Shown in pieces: positions 43,214 through 51,612 of a DNA stretch of 64,000 nt. Source of the stretch: Streptomyces mirabilis (GTDB lineage Bacteria; Actinomycetota; Actinomycetes; Streptomycetales; Streptomycetaceae). The position numbers and the translations under genes were made by a program. The stretch spans positions 1,922,001 to 1,986,000 of the forward strand of contig NZ_JBCJKP010000001.1 in assembly GCF_039503195.1 (NCBI RefSeq), read 5' to 3'. Below the pieces are notes generated by a model. That model was not told the DNA's origin. It saw nothing but the letters and a program-made list of their open reading frames with translations, and ran no database searches. Every line of letters starts with the position of its first letter. The stretch's first letter is position 1.

Positions 43214-43358
43214 GCTCTCGTGACCCGGCACGTAAGCCAGGTGATCCGAGGCAGGCAAAACAAGGGCAAAAAGAACCGCAAAAAGGATAGAACGACACTT
43301 TACCGATCAGTCACAGACCGTTCGTGATCACGCAACACCATTCCTTCACAGTGGTTGC

Positions 43359-44789
43359 ATGACTCCAGACATGTCTGATGTGACCCGGGCGAAGCACGGA
43401 CGCCCCGTCCACCACTGGCGACGCGACGTGGTCGAGCTCGCCGCGCTGTTCACGGCCGTCGCGGTCGCCGACGCCGTCGCCAACCTGATCGGACACGGCC
43501 CCGACGGCCCGGCCCTGCTGGTGATCTCGTCCGTGGTCCTGGTGGCCACGGCCGGATTCCACACATGGTGGGCACGCCGCCACGGTCACGCCCCGCCCTC
43601 GGGCGATACCGGTGCCCGGACCCTCGCCGTGGGGCGACGGTCCGGGCGGGCCGACCGGGCCACGGCGGCGCCGGAGACCATCACCGGAGAGACCGTCCTG
43701 TGGCGGATGCGGACGACGGTGAAGGACGAGCCCGGTTCGCTGGCCGCGCTGTGCATGGCCCTGGCCCACCAGCGGGTCGACATCCTGAGCCTGCAGACGC
43801 ACCCGCTCGCCGAGGGCACGGTCGACGAGTTCCTGCTGCGCGCGCCCGTCGAACTGAACGCGTCCGAGATCACCCGCGCCGTCTCGCAGGCGGGCGGCAC
43901 CGGGACCTGGATCGAACGGGCCGACGCCCACGACCTGGTGGACGCTCCGACACGCGTCCTGGGACTCGCCACGCGCACGGCTTTGGACGCCGCGGAACTT
44001 CCGCTCGCCCTCCGGCAGTTGCTCGGTAGGTGCACCATTCGTTCGCTGCCCGCCCGCTCCCCCGGGTCGGGTCGGGCGGAAGAGGGTGCGCCGGTCGAAG
44101 GAGTGCTGGAAGACACGGTGATGCGGTTGCGCGCACCGGAGGGTGGGGTGATCACGGTGGAACGGCCGTATCTGCCGTTCACGCCGACCGAGTTCGCTCG
44201 GGCGCGGGCGTTGGTGGAGCTGGACGCGCGGCTGGGTCCGCGCATCCCGCTCCACCAGGACATGCTGACACTTCCGGAGGGCAACGCGATCACCGTGCGT
44301 CGCGCCGACGTCTCCGACGTCGCCGCGGCGAAGGCGATGCACGAGCGCTGCTCCCCGCGCACGTTGAGCATGCGCTACCACGGGCCGGTCGGTGACGCGG
44401 ACCGCTATCTGAACCACCTGCTCAGCCCGCGCTTCGGACGCACCCTCGCCGTGCAGACGGCCTCGGGACGCGTCGTCGGGCTCGGCCATCTCCTCTGGGA
44501 CGGCGACGAGACGGAGATCGCGCTGCTCGTCGAGGACGACTGGCAGCGGCGCGGGATCGGCGCCGAACTGCTCGGCCGGCTCGTGACGATGGCCGTCGAG
44601 GCGGGCTGCGAGAGCGTCTACGCCGTCACGCAGGCCTCCAACACCGGCATGGTCGCCGCCATGCGCGGCCTGGACCTGCCCCTCGACTACCAGATCGAGG
44701 AGGGCACCCTCGTCATCACGGCTCGCCTGGACGCCACTCCGGTGACCTCCCGACTGCCGTACGACCAGGAGCAGGGGCAGAAGAAGTAG
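43359..44789 (+). CDS. ACT-GNAT acetyltransferase with N-terminal membrane helices
   Basis: A 476-residue protein. Two predicted helices (VVELAALFTAVAVADAVANL and ALLVISSVVLVATAGFHTWW, residues 25-70) come first, then an ACT domain (VKDEPGSLAALCMALAHQRV then DILSLQTHPLAEG, about 120-180). The C-terminal GNAT domain (ITVRRADVSDVAAAKAMHER, RYHGPVG, EDDWQRRGIGAELLGRLV) starts near 310. Actinomycete ACT-GNAT proteins are amino-acid-sensing protein lysine acetyltransferases; here the membrane anchor is an addition. ATG 43359; the 130 bases upstream are unusually A-rich and hold the promoter. Confidence 0.88.
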   Translation: MTPDMSDVTRAKHGRPVHHWRRDVVELAALFTAVAVADAVANLIGHGPDGPALLVISSVVLVATAGFHTWWARRHGHAPPSGDTGARTLAVGRRSGRADRATAAPETITGETVLWRMRTTVKDEPGSLAALCMALAHQRVDILSLQTHPLAEGTVDEFLLRAPVELNASEITRAVSQAGGTGTWIERADAHDLVDAPTRVLGLATRTALDAAELPLALRQLLGRCTIRSLPARSPGSGRAEEGAPVEGVLEDTVMRLRAPEGGVITVERPYLPFTPTEFARARALVELDARLGPRIPLHQDMLTLPEGNAITVRRADVSDVAAAKAMHERCSPRTLSMRYHGPVGDADRYLNHLLSPRFGRTLAVQTASGRVVGLGHLLWDGDETEIALLVEDDWQRRGIGAELLGRLVTMAVEAGCESVYAVTQASNTGMVAAMRGLDLPLDYQIEEGTLVITARLDATPVTSRLPYDQEQGQKK

Positions 44790-44801
44790 GACGGACACCG
44801 G

Positions 44802-44830
44802 GAGGCCCCGGGCACCTTGCCCGGGGCCTC
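44802..44830. terminator. Bidirectional terminator hairpin
   Basis: GAGGCCCCGGGCA (44802-44814) and TGCCCGGGGCCTC (44818-44830) form a perfect 13-bp stem with a 3-base loop between convergent genes that stop at 44789 and 44838. Confidence 0.88.
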
Positions 44831-44837
44831 TCCCCGG

Positions 44838-46070
44838 TCACCGCCCCAACGCGCCGTCCAGATCGGCCCACAGGTCCTCCACGTCCTCCAGCCCCACCGA
44901 CAGGCGCAGCAGCCGGTCACCGACCCCGGACTCGCGGCGGTCGTCGGCGGCCACGATGCGGTGGCTGATGGACGCCGGATGCTGGATCAGACTGTCGACA
45001 CTGCCGAGGCTCACCGCCGGGGTGATCAGACGGACCCCGGCGATGACCTCGTGCGGGTCGCCGTGGACCTCGAAGGCGATCATGGCACCGCCGATCCGCG
45101 GATAGTGGACGCGGTCGACGCGCGGATCGGCGGCGAGCCGGCGGGCGAGTTCGGCGGCGTTGGCGGACGCCGCCCGGACCCGTACGGGCAGGGTCGACAG
45201 GCCGCGCAGCAGCAGATATCCGGCCAGCGGATGCAGCACGCCCCCGGTCGCGAACCGCACCTGGCGCAGCCCCCGGGCGAACTCCTCGTCGCAGGCCACC
45301 ACTCCGGCCATGACGTCCCCGTGTCCGCCCAGGTACTTGGTGGCGCTGTGCAGGACCAGACGGGCCCCCTGCTCCGCGGGGCGTTGCAGCACGGGTGTGG
45401 CGAAGGTGTTGTCGGCGAGCAGCGGAACGGACCCGCAGGCGTGCGCGACGGCGCGCAGGTCGAGTTCGGCGAGCGTCGGATTGGCCGGGGACTCGACCAT
45501 GACGAGGCCGGTGTCGGGGCGCAGGGCGTCCGCGATGCCCGCCGGGTCGACCCAGGTGACCTCGGAGCCCAGCAGCCCGGCGGTGAGCAGGTGGTCGCTG
45601 CAGCCGTACAGGGGCCGTACGGCGACGACGTGGCGCAGGCCGAGCGCGTTGCGCACGAGCAGTACGGCGCTCAGCGCGGCCATGCCGCTCGCGAAGGCGA
45701 CCGCGCTCTCGGTTCCTTCGAGGCGGGCGAGGGCGGTCTCGAAACGGGCGACGGTCGGGTTGCCGAGGCGCCCGTAGACGGGCGGGCCCTCCGGCTCGGC
45801 ACCGTCGGCCGCGAACGCGTCGATGCGAGCGGCTTCGCCGCGGCTGTCGTACGAGGGGTAGGTCGTGGACAGGTCGATCGGCGCGGCGTGCAGCCCCAGC
45901 CGGGCGAGGTCCTCCCGCCCTGCGTGCACGGCCTCGGTGGCGAGGGCGCGCGGCGCGAGGGCACGGGTGCCCTGCACGTCGTAGAGGTCGTCCCGACCGT
46001 CATAGGAGTCGCCCCGAGTGTCGCAGGAGCCGTCCTGAGCTTCGTATGCGTCGTGCACCACGGATTCCAT
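44838..46070 (-). CDS. Cys/Met-metabolism PLP enzyme (cystathionine gamma-lyase-like)
   Basis: A 410-residue fold-type I PLP enzyme of transsulfuration. It shows VYGRLGNPTVARFETALARL, VAFASGMAALSAVLL, RPLYGCSDHLL, the cofactor Asp in LLADNTFATPVLQR, and the PLP lysine in LHSATKYLGGHGDVMAG. The lyase versus synthase reaction cannot be settled from motifs. Residues 8-35 are four imperfect 7-residue repeats inserted before the domain (see repeat). Divergent from an Lrp-type regulator 60 bases away, which is probably its sensor of an amino acid. ATG 46070. Confidence 0.88.
   Translation of the reverse strand: MESVVHDAYEAQDGSCDTRGDSYDGRDDLYDVQGTRALAPRALATEAVHAGREDLARLGLHAAPIDLSTTYPSYDSRGEAARIDAFAADGAEPEGPPVYGRLGNPTVARFETALARLEGTESAVAFASGMAALSAVLLVRNALGLRHVVAVRPLYGCSDHLLTAGLLGSEVTWVDPAGIADALRPDTGLVMVESPANPTLAELDLRAVAHACGSVPLLADNTFATPVLQRPAEQGARLVLHSATKYLGGHGDVMAGVVACDEEFARGLRQVRFATGGVLHPLAGYLLLRGLSTLPVRVRAASANAAELARRLAADPRVDRVHYPRIGGAMIAFEVHGDPHEVIAGVRLITPAVSLGSVDSLIQHPASISHRIVAADDRRESGVGDRLLRLSVGLEDVEDLWADLDGALGR
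45966..46049. repeat. Four imperfect 21-bp repeats inside the transsulfuration gene start
   Basis: In frame they encode AYEAQDG, SCDTRGD, SYDGRDD and LYDVQGT, residues 8-35 of the enzyme. The 21-bp period keeps the frame, so copy number can vary without breaking the protein. The conserved enzyme domain starts just after. Confidence 0.75.
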
Positions 46071-46130
46071 GCACAGCAGACTGAACACCGGCCGGGACCC
46101 CGGACGCACACTCCGTGTTACGTTCGGGCC

Positions 46131-46655
46131 ATGGCCGAATCTGTCGTACTCGATCCGGTGGATCTTCATCTGCTGCGGCTGCTCCAGAACGACGCACGGA
46201 CGACGTACCGCGATCTCGCCGCGCAGGTCGGAGTCGCGCCCTCGACCTGCCTGGACCGGGTGACGAGGCTGCGCCGTGCGGGGGTGATTCTCGGCCATCA
46301 GCTGCGCCTCGATCCGGCGAAGCTCGGGCGGGGTCTGGAAGCCCTGCTGTCCGTGCAGGTCAGACCGCACAGCCGCGAGTTGGTCGGGCCGTTCGTGGAG
46401 CGGATCAGGGCGCTGCCGGAGTCCCGGACCGTCTTCCATCTCACCGGGCCCGACGACTACCTCGTCCTGGTCGCCGTCGCGGACATGGCCGACCTGCAAC
46501 GGCTGGTCCTCGACGAGTTCACGTCCCGGCGCGAGGTGGCCCGGGTGGAGACCCGGTTGATCTTCCAGCAGTGGGACTGCGGCCCACTGCTCCCGCCCTC
46601 CCCGCCGTCGCCCTCCTCCTCGTTTCCGGCCCCGACCCCGACAAAATCAGGCTGA
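46131..46655 (+). CDS. Lrp/AsnC-family transcriptional regulator
   Basis: A 174-residue regulator. HTH: LDPVDLHLLRLLQNDARTTY then LAAQVGVAPSTCLDRVTRLR. The RAM (ACT-like) ligand domain is EALLSVQVRPHSRELVGPFV with VFHLTGPDDYLVLVAVADMA. The C-terminal tail is Pro/Ser-rich (LLPPSPPSPSSSFP). ATG 46131, with only 60 bases to the divergent transsulfuration gene, so it most likely controls that gene in response to an amino acid. Confidence 0.93.
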   Translation: MAESVVLDPVDLHLLRLLQNDARTTYRDLAAQVGVAPSTCLDRVTRLRRAGVILGHQLRLDPAKLGRGLEALLSVQVRPHSRELVGPFVERIRALPESRTVFHLTGPDDYLVLVAVADMADLQRLVLDEFTSRREVARVETRLIFQQWDCGPLLPPSPPSPSSSFPAPTPTKSG

Positions 46656-46718
46656 TGGCCGCCCCATGCCCGGTCGACCGGGCTGACGCGGCACCCGTCC
46701 TCGTATGAGGATGTCGGC

Positions 46719-48410
46719 ATGTCAGAGACGAAGAGCCCGCTGCCCCGCGAGGTCGCCGACGCGTATGTCGACGATCTCATCACCCTCGATCCGGTCCTCG
46801 GTACCTACCTCGGTGTGAAGGAGAGTGCCGACAAGCTCCCCGACACCTCGCCCGCGGGGCAGGAGGCCGTCGCGGCGCTGGCGCGGACGACGCTCGCCCG
46901 GCTCGACGAGGCGGAGCGGCAGCCGGGGGCGGACAGCGACATCGAGCGCCGCTGCGCCCGGCTGCTGCGTGAGCGGCTCACCGCCGAACTGGCCGTCCAC
47001 GACGCCGACGAGGGCCTGCGGGCCGTCGGCAACATGCAGACGGCCGCGCACTCCGTGCGCCAGGTGTTCACCATCGCGCCCACGGAGACGGACGAGGACT
47101 GGGCCGCGATCGCCGAGCGACTGCGCGCGGTGCCGACCGCCCTTACGGGGTACCGCGAGTCCCTCGCCCTCGGCCTGGAGCGCAAGCTGTACGCGGGCCC
47201 GCGCCCCACCGCGACCTTCATCGAGCAGCTCACCGAGTGGTCGGACCCGGACGGGCAGGGCCGTGGCTGGTTCGAGGACTTCGTGTCCGCGGGGCCCGAC
47301 GCCCTGCGGGACGAGCTGGACACGGCCGCCCGGACGGCCACACGGGCCCTGGTGGAGCTGCGCGACTGGATGCGTGACGTCTACGCGCCCACGATCGAGG
47401 GCGCGCCGAACACGGTGGGCCGCGAGCGGTACGCGCGCTGGGCGCGCTACTTCAACGGTACGGATCTCGACCTCGACGAGGCGTACGCGTACGGCTGGTC
47501 CGAGTACCACCGGCTCCTCGCGGAGATGAAGTCCGAGGCCGAGAAGATCCTGCCGGGCGCCGAGACCCCCTGGGTGGCGCTCGCGCACCTCGACGAGCAC
47601 GGCAGGCACATCGAGGGCGTCGACGAGGTCCAGACGTGGCTCCAGGGAGTGATGGACCGGGCGATCGACGCCCTGGACGGCACCCACTTCGAACTCGCCG
47701 AGCCCGTACGAAAGGTGGAGTCGCGCATCGCGCCGCCCGGCGGCGCGGCAGCCCCGTACTACACCGCGCCGTCCGCGGACTTCTCGCGGCCCGGCCGCAC
47801 CTGGCTGCCCACCATGGGGCAGACCCGCTTTCCCGTGTACGACCTCGTCTCGACCTGGTACCACGAGGGCGTCCCGGGCCATCACCTCCAGCTCGCCCAG
47901 TGGGTGTACGTGGTCGACGACCTCTCGCGCTACCAGGCCACCGTCGGTCTCGTCAGCGCCAACGCCGAGGGCTGGGCGCTGTACGCGGAGCGGCTGATGG
48001 ACGAGCTCGGCTTCCTGGAGGACGCGGAGCAGCGGCTCGGCTACCTGGACGCGCAGATGATGCGCGCGGCCCGGGTCATCGTCGACATCGGCATGCACCT
48101 CGAACTGGAGATTCCGGCGGACTCCCCCTTCCACCCGGGCGAGCGCTGGACCCCGGAGCTGGCGCAGGAGTTCTTCGGCGCGCACAGCAGCCGTCCGGCC
48201 GACTTCGTGGAGAGCGAACTCACCCGCTACCTCTCCATCCCGGGTCAGGCCATCGGCTACAAGCTCGGTGAGCGGGCCTGGCTGCTGGGCCGCGAGAACG
48301 CGAAGAAGCGGCACGGCGCAGCCTTCGACGCCAAGGCCTGGCACATGGCGGCCCTGTCCCAGGGTTCGCTGGGCCTGGACGACCTGGTGGACGAACTGTC
48401 CCGGCTCTGA
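46719..48410 (+). CDS. DUF885-family protein (putative metallopeptidase-like)
   Basis: A 563-residue soluble, mostly helical protein. The DUF885 hallmark HEGVPGHHLQLAQWVY lies near residue 385, with supporting WYHEGVPG, NAEGWALYAERLMDELGFL and the C-terminal GQAIGYKLGERAWLL. HExxxGH in this family resembles a zinc-peptidase site; bacterial members are reported or suspected peptidases, but activity here is unproven. ATG 46719; a 15-bp hairpin terminator follows. Confidence 0.88.
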   Translation: MSETKSPLPREVADAYVDDLITLDPVLGTYLGVKESADKLPDTSPAGQEAVAALARTTLARLDEAERQPGADSDIERRCARLLRERLTAELAVHDADEGLRAVGNMQTAAHSVRQVFTIAPTETDEDWAAIAERLRAVPTALTGYRESLALGLERKLYAGPRPTATFIEQLTEWSDPDGQGRGWFEDFVSAGPDALRDELDTAARTATRALVELRDWMRDVYAPTIEGAPNTVGRERYARWARYFNGTDLDLDEAYAYGWSEYHRLLAEMKSEAEKILPGAETPWVALAHLDEHGRHIEGVDEVQTWLQGVMDRAIDALDGTHFELAEPVRKVESRIAPPGGAAAPYYTAPSADFSRPGRTWLPTMGQTRFPVYDLVSTWYHEGVPGHHLQLAQWVYVVDDLSRYQATVGLVSANAEGWALYAERLMDELGFLEDAEQRLGYLDAQMMRAARVIVDIGMHLELEIPADSPFHPGERWTPELAQEFFGAHSSRPADFVESELTRYLSIPGQAIGYKLGERAWLLGRENAKKRHGAAFDAKAWHMAALSQGSLGLDDLVDELSRL

Positions 48411-48420
48411 CGGACTCCGA

Positions 48421-48460
48421 CGACGGCCGGGCTCACCGTGACGACTGAGCCCGGCCGTCG
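48421..48460. terminator. Terminator hairpin after the DUF885 gene
   Basis: CGACGGCCGGGCTCA (48421-48435) and TGAGCCCGGCCGTCG (48446-48460) form a perfect 15-bp stem with a 10-base loop. Confidence 0.88.
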
Positions 48461-48481
48461 CGTATCCGGTACGTCGCGTGT

Positions 48482-48513
48482 ACGCGGGGTATCAGGCACG
48501 CGGGGTATCAAGT
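48482..48513. repeat. 16-bp tandem duplication
   Basis: ACGCGGGGTATCAGGC (48482-48497) is followed directly by ACGCGGGGTATCAAGT (48498-48513), 13 of 13 leading bases identical. A degraded third copy, ACGGGGAGTACC, begins at 48514. It lies between two convergent genes. Confidence 0.8.
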
Positions 48514-48529
48514 ACGGGGAGTACCGGAA

Positions 48530-49453
48530 CTACCGGGCGTGCTCGGCGTGTTCGGTGTGCTCGGCATGCTCGGAGCACAGGCAGCCGACGCCCTTCTCGA
48601 TCCACTCCCGGCCGACCCACTCCGGGTGCCGTTCGAGCATCAGCGCCGAGACCTCCTCGACGATCGTCCGCTCGTCCACGGCGGAGTCGCGGCGGGCCCA
48701 CGTCTCGTCCCGCAGCAGCCGCAGGTAGTCGCGCACGTCTGCCAGCAGCCGCGCACCGCCGACCTCGCCGTGGCCGGGCACCACGATCCGGGGAGCCTCC
48801 GCCGCCAGCCGCTCCATCACCGCGATCCAGCGGGTTCCGGACACGTCGGTGTCGTACGGCGGGAACCAGGGGAAGATGGCGAACTGCCCGGCTTCCACGA
48901 GGTCTCCCGTGAACAGGACGTCCGCGTCCGGCACCCTGACCACCTGGTCGCCCCTGCTGTGGGCCCGGCCGGTGGCCCGCAGCTGCACCACCCGCCCGCC
49001 CAGGTCCAGGTCGTACGCCTGGTCGTAGACGACATCGGGCCGCGCCGGTTCGACGCCCTGGAGCCGGCGCTCGACCGGCTCGCCGAGCCCCTTGAACATC
49101 TCCAGGTAACCCGGCCCCTTCACCTTCAGGTCCTCGGCCTGGTCCCGGTTGAGCAGGAACGTCGCTTCCCCGGCGAAGACCTGCGCCCCGAAGGCGTGCT
49201 CCGGGTGAAAATGCGTCGTCGTCAGGTAGATCCGACGTCCCTCGGCATAGTCGGCCGCGAACTCCAGCACCTTTTCGGCGTTGCTCGGGCCCATGCCGGT
49301 CTCGACGACGAGCACGGCACCATGACCGCCGATCACGCCGATGTTGGGCACGAGCTGCACCCGCCGGTCGGGGATGACCACCAGGTCACGGGCCAGCTCC
49401 TGAGCACCCTCGACGTGCACGACGGGATCCGTCGTCACCGCTTCCTCAGACAC
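48530..49453 (-). CDS. MBL-fold (metallo-beta-lactamase superfamily) hydrolase
   Basis: A 307-residue hydrolase. The metal motif HxHxEH is in TTTHFHPEHAFG, further ligands in ATGRAHSRGDQV and VLFTGDLVEAG, and the last His in VVPGHGEVGG. GTG start 49453. SoxH/quinoprotein-relay-like MBL proteins look similar; substrate unknown. The last 13 residues (EHAEHTEHAEHAR) come from a 9-bp repeat and look accidental. Divergent from a LysR regulator gene that probably controls it. Confidence 0.88.
   Translation of the reverse strand: MSEEAVTTDPVVHVEGAQELARDLVVIPDRRVQLVPNIGVIGGHGAVLVVETGMGPSNAEKVLEFAADYAEGRRIYLTTTHFHPEHAFGAQVFAGEATFLLNRDQAEDLKVKGPGYLEMFKGLGEPVERRLQGVEPARPDVVYDQAYDLDLGGRVVQLRATGRAHSRGDQVVRVPDADVLFTGDLVEAGQFAIFPWFPPYDTDVSGTRWIAVMERLAAEAPRIVVPGHGEVGGARLLADVRDYLRLLRDETWARRDSAVDERTIVEEVSALMLERHPEWVGREWIEKGVGCLCSEHAEHTEHAEHAR
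48538..48573. repeat. Four 9-bp tandem units forming the MBL protein tail
   Basis: CGTGCTCGG, CGTGTTCGG, TGTGCTCGG and CATGCTCGG follow one another from 48538. Read on the minus strand they encode EHA/EHT units at the protein end, three codons per unit, so copy number changes stay in frame. The stop TAG is at 48530-48532. Confidence 0.85.
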
Positions 49454-49600
49454 TGCGACTCCTCGGTGTTGCGCTGAGCCACCAGTCCAGCGCGGGACGT
49501 CCGCGGCGTCCAACACCGATCTCGCAGCCCCGATACCGCACGGGTATCGTCGCAGTTGAGCGAAGTCGAGAGAGCGGCTCGGGACGGCGATGGAGCGATG

Positions 49601-50470
49601 ATGGAGCTGCGGACCCTGCGCTACTTCGTGGCGGTCGCCGAAGAACTCCACTTCGGCCGGGCCGCCGCGCGACTGCACATGACCCAGCCCCCGCTGAGCC
49701 GGGCCGTCAAGCAGCTGGAGACCGACCTCGGCTGCGAACTGCTGCGCCGCTCACCCACGGGCGTCACCCTCACCCCGGCCGGAGCCCTCCTCCACGACGA
49801 GGCGTGCACCCTGCTGGCGCGGGCCGACCAGGCCCGGGCCCGGGTGGCCGCCGCGGCCGGCACAGCCTCCCTGACCATCGGCACCCTCGCCGACAGCGCC
49901 GAGCAGGTCGGCACCCGGCTGGCCGTCGCCTACCGGCACCAACACCCCGCCGTGCGCATCCGGATCCGCGAGGCCGACCTGACCGACCCGACCATCGGAC
50001 TGCGGGCCGGCCTCGTCGACGTGGCCCTGACGCGGGCGCCGTTCGACGGCACCGGCATCAGCACCCGCGTGCTGCGGTCGGACCCGATCGGTGTGGTCCT
50101 GCGCGCCGACGACCCGCTGACCGACCGCGACCGGCTGCGCCTGGACGAACTCGCCGACCGCCGCTGGTTCCGGTTTCCGGAGGGCACGGACCCGGTGTGG
50201 CAGGCCTTCTGGACGGGCCCGCCCGGCGCCGACGGGCGCCATGACGGTCCCGTCATCCGCACCGCCCACGAATGCCTCCAGTCGGTCCTGTGGAACGACA
50301 CCGTCGGACTGATGCCCCTCGCGCACTCCCAGGCCCTGCCCGAGGGCCTCACGGTGATCCCCTTGGCGGATGCGCCGCCCAGTGACCTGGTCATCGCGTG
50401 GAACAGCGCCCACACCACCCCGCTCATCCGCTCGTTCGTCAGCCTCGCGACGACCCTCACACGCTCCTAG
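49601..50470 (+). CDS. LysR-family transcriptional regulator
   Basis: A 289-residue regulator. HTH LRTLRYFVAVAEELHFGRAA then RLHMTQPPLSRAVKQLETDL, and an effector domain from about 90 (LTIGTLADSAEQVGTRLAVA, IGLRAGLVDVALTRAPFDGT). ATG 49601 is chosen because GGAG lies five bases upstream; ATG 49598 is also possible. Divergent from the MBL hydrolase gene, the usual LysR-target arrangement. Confidence 0.92.
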   Translation: MELRTLRYFVAVAEELHFGRAAARLHMTQPPLSRAVKQLETDLGCELLRRSPTGVTLTPAGALLHDEACTLLARADQARARVAAAAGTASLTIGTLADSAEQVGTRLAVAYRHQHPAVRIRIREADLTDPTIGLRAGLVDVALTRAPFDGTGISTRVLRSDPIGVVLRADDPLTDRDRLRLDELADRRWFRFPEGTDPVWQAFWTGPPGADGRHDGPVIRTAHECLQSVLWNDTVGLMPLAHSQALPEGLTVIPLADAPPSDLVIAWNSAHTTPLIRSFVSLATTLTRS

Positions 50471-50476
50471 GAGCGG

Positions 50477-50983
50477 TCAGCAGCCACAGTCCGCCGCGTC
50501 CACCGGAGCCGTCAGCGGGTCCGCCGCGCGCCGCTCGTCTCCCTCCCAGGTCTCGTACGCGAAGCCTTCGCGCACCCAGTACTCGAAGCCCCCGAGCATC
50601 TCCTTGACGGGGAAGCCGAGTTCGGCGAGGGCGAGGGCGGCACGGGTCGCGCCGTTGCAGCCGGGTCCCCAGCAGTAGGTGACGACGGGCACCGACCTGT
50701 CGAGGAGCTGCTCCGCCTGCTCGGGGATGAGCGCGGTGGGCAGATGGATCGCACCGGGCACGTGCCCCTGGTCCCAGGCCGCGGTGGAGCGGGAGTCGAG
50801 GACCACGAAGCCGGGGTCGCCACCCGCCGCGAGCGCGGAGGCGACGTCGGAGACATCGGCGTGGAAGGCGAGGCTCGCGCCGAAGTGGGCGACGGCCTCG
50901 GCCGGGGACGCCGGGGCGACCCGCAGCACGGGGTTCGTCCTGGTCGCGGCGCTGGTCACAGTGGTGTCGGCGGTCACAGTCAT
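50477..50983 (-). CDS. Rhodanese-like sulfurtransferase domain protein
   Basis: A 168-residue protein with a single rhodanese domain: FVVLDSRSTAAWDQGHVPGA, IHLPTALIP, and an active loop VTYCWGPGCNGATRAALALA. The active-site cysteine is followed by WGPGC rather than the classical CxxGxR set, so the loop carries a second Cys five residues on. C-terminal DAADCGC adds two more. GGAGGGAAG precedes ATG 50983. Divergent from an Lrp regulator; persulfide transfer or sulfur delivery is likely. Confidence 0.87.
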   Translation of the reverse strand: MTVTADTTVTSAATRTNPVLRVAPASPAEAVAHFGASLAFHADVSDVASALAAGGDPGFVVLDSRSTAAWDQGHVPGAIHLPTALIPEQAEQLLDRSVPVVTYCWGPGCNGATRAALALAELGFPVKEMLGGFEYWVREGFAYETWEGDERRAADPLTAPVDAADCGC

Positions 50984-51145
50984 GGTCCGGCCTTCCCTCC
51001 CTGCCCCGGCTGACCGGCACCTTCGCGGCACCGGCCCCACGGGGATCTCATGGCCAGGAATCTACGGCCGGTGATCCTCTTCCTGAAGTGGGGATCCACG
51101 GCATCGCTCTTGATCGGCCGGGGTTTTCCCTGCTATCCATCGCTC

Positions 51146-51592
51146 ATGACCGCGTATTCCCCGGACGCCACCGACTGGCGTATCCTCGACGTCCTCCAGC
51201 GCGAGGGCAGGGCCAGCTTCGCGGAGCTGGCCCGTGCCGTCTCGATGTCCGCGAGCGCGGTCACCGAGCGGGTGCGCCGCCTGGAGGAGGCGGGCGTCAT
51301 CCAGGGGTACGCGGCCGTCGTCGACCCGGAGAGCCTCGGTCTGCCGATCCTGGCCTTCGTCCGGCTGCGCTATCCGAACGGCAACTACAAGCCGTTCCAC
51401 GATCTCGTCGAGGCGACGCCCGAGATCCTGGAGGCGCACCACGTCACGGGCGACGACTGCTTCGTCATCAAGGTCGCGGCGCGCTCGATGAACCATCTGG
51501 AGAAGATCTCCGGCCGGATCGGCACCCTGGGCTCGGTGACCACGAGTGTCGTGTACTCCTCACCGCTCCCCCGGCGCCCCCTGGGTCACTGA
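51146..51592 (+). CDS. Lrp/AsnC-family transcriptional regulator
   Basis: A 148-residue regulator. HTH ATDWRILDVLQREGRASFAE then LARAVSMSASAVTERVRRLE. RAM domain LGLPILAFVRLRYPNGNYKP and EAHHVTGDDCFVIKVAARSM. The divergent rhodanese gene starts 163 bases away, and control of it is the obvious inference. ATG 51146. Confidence 0.92.
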   Translation: MTAYSPDATDWRILDVLQREGRASFAELARAVSMSASAVTERVRRLEEAGVIQGYAAVVDPESLGLPILAFVRLRYPNGNYKPFHDLVEATPEILEAHHVTGDDCFVIKVAARSMNHLEKISGRIGTLGSVTTSVVYSSPLPRRPLGH

Positions 51593-51612
51593 TCCCCCGG
51601 CGATCCGCCGAC

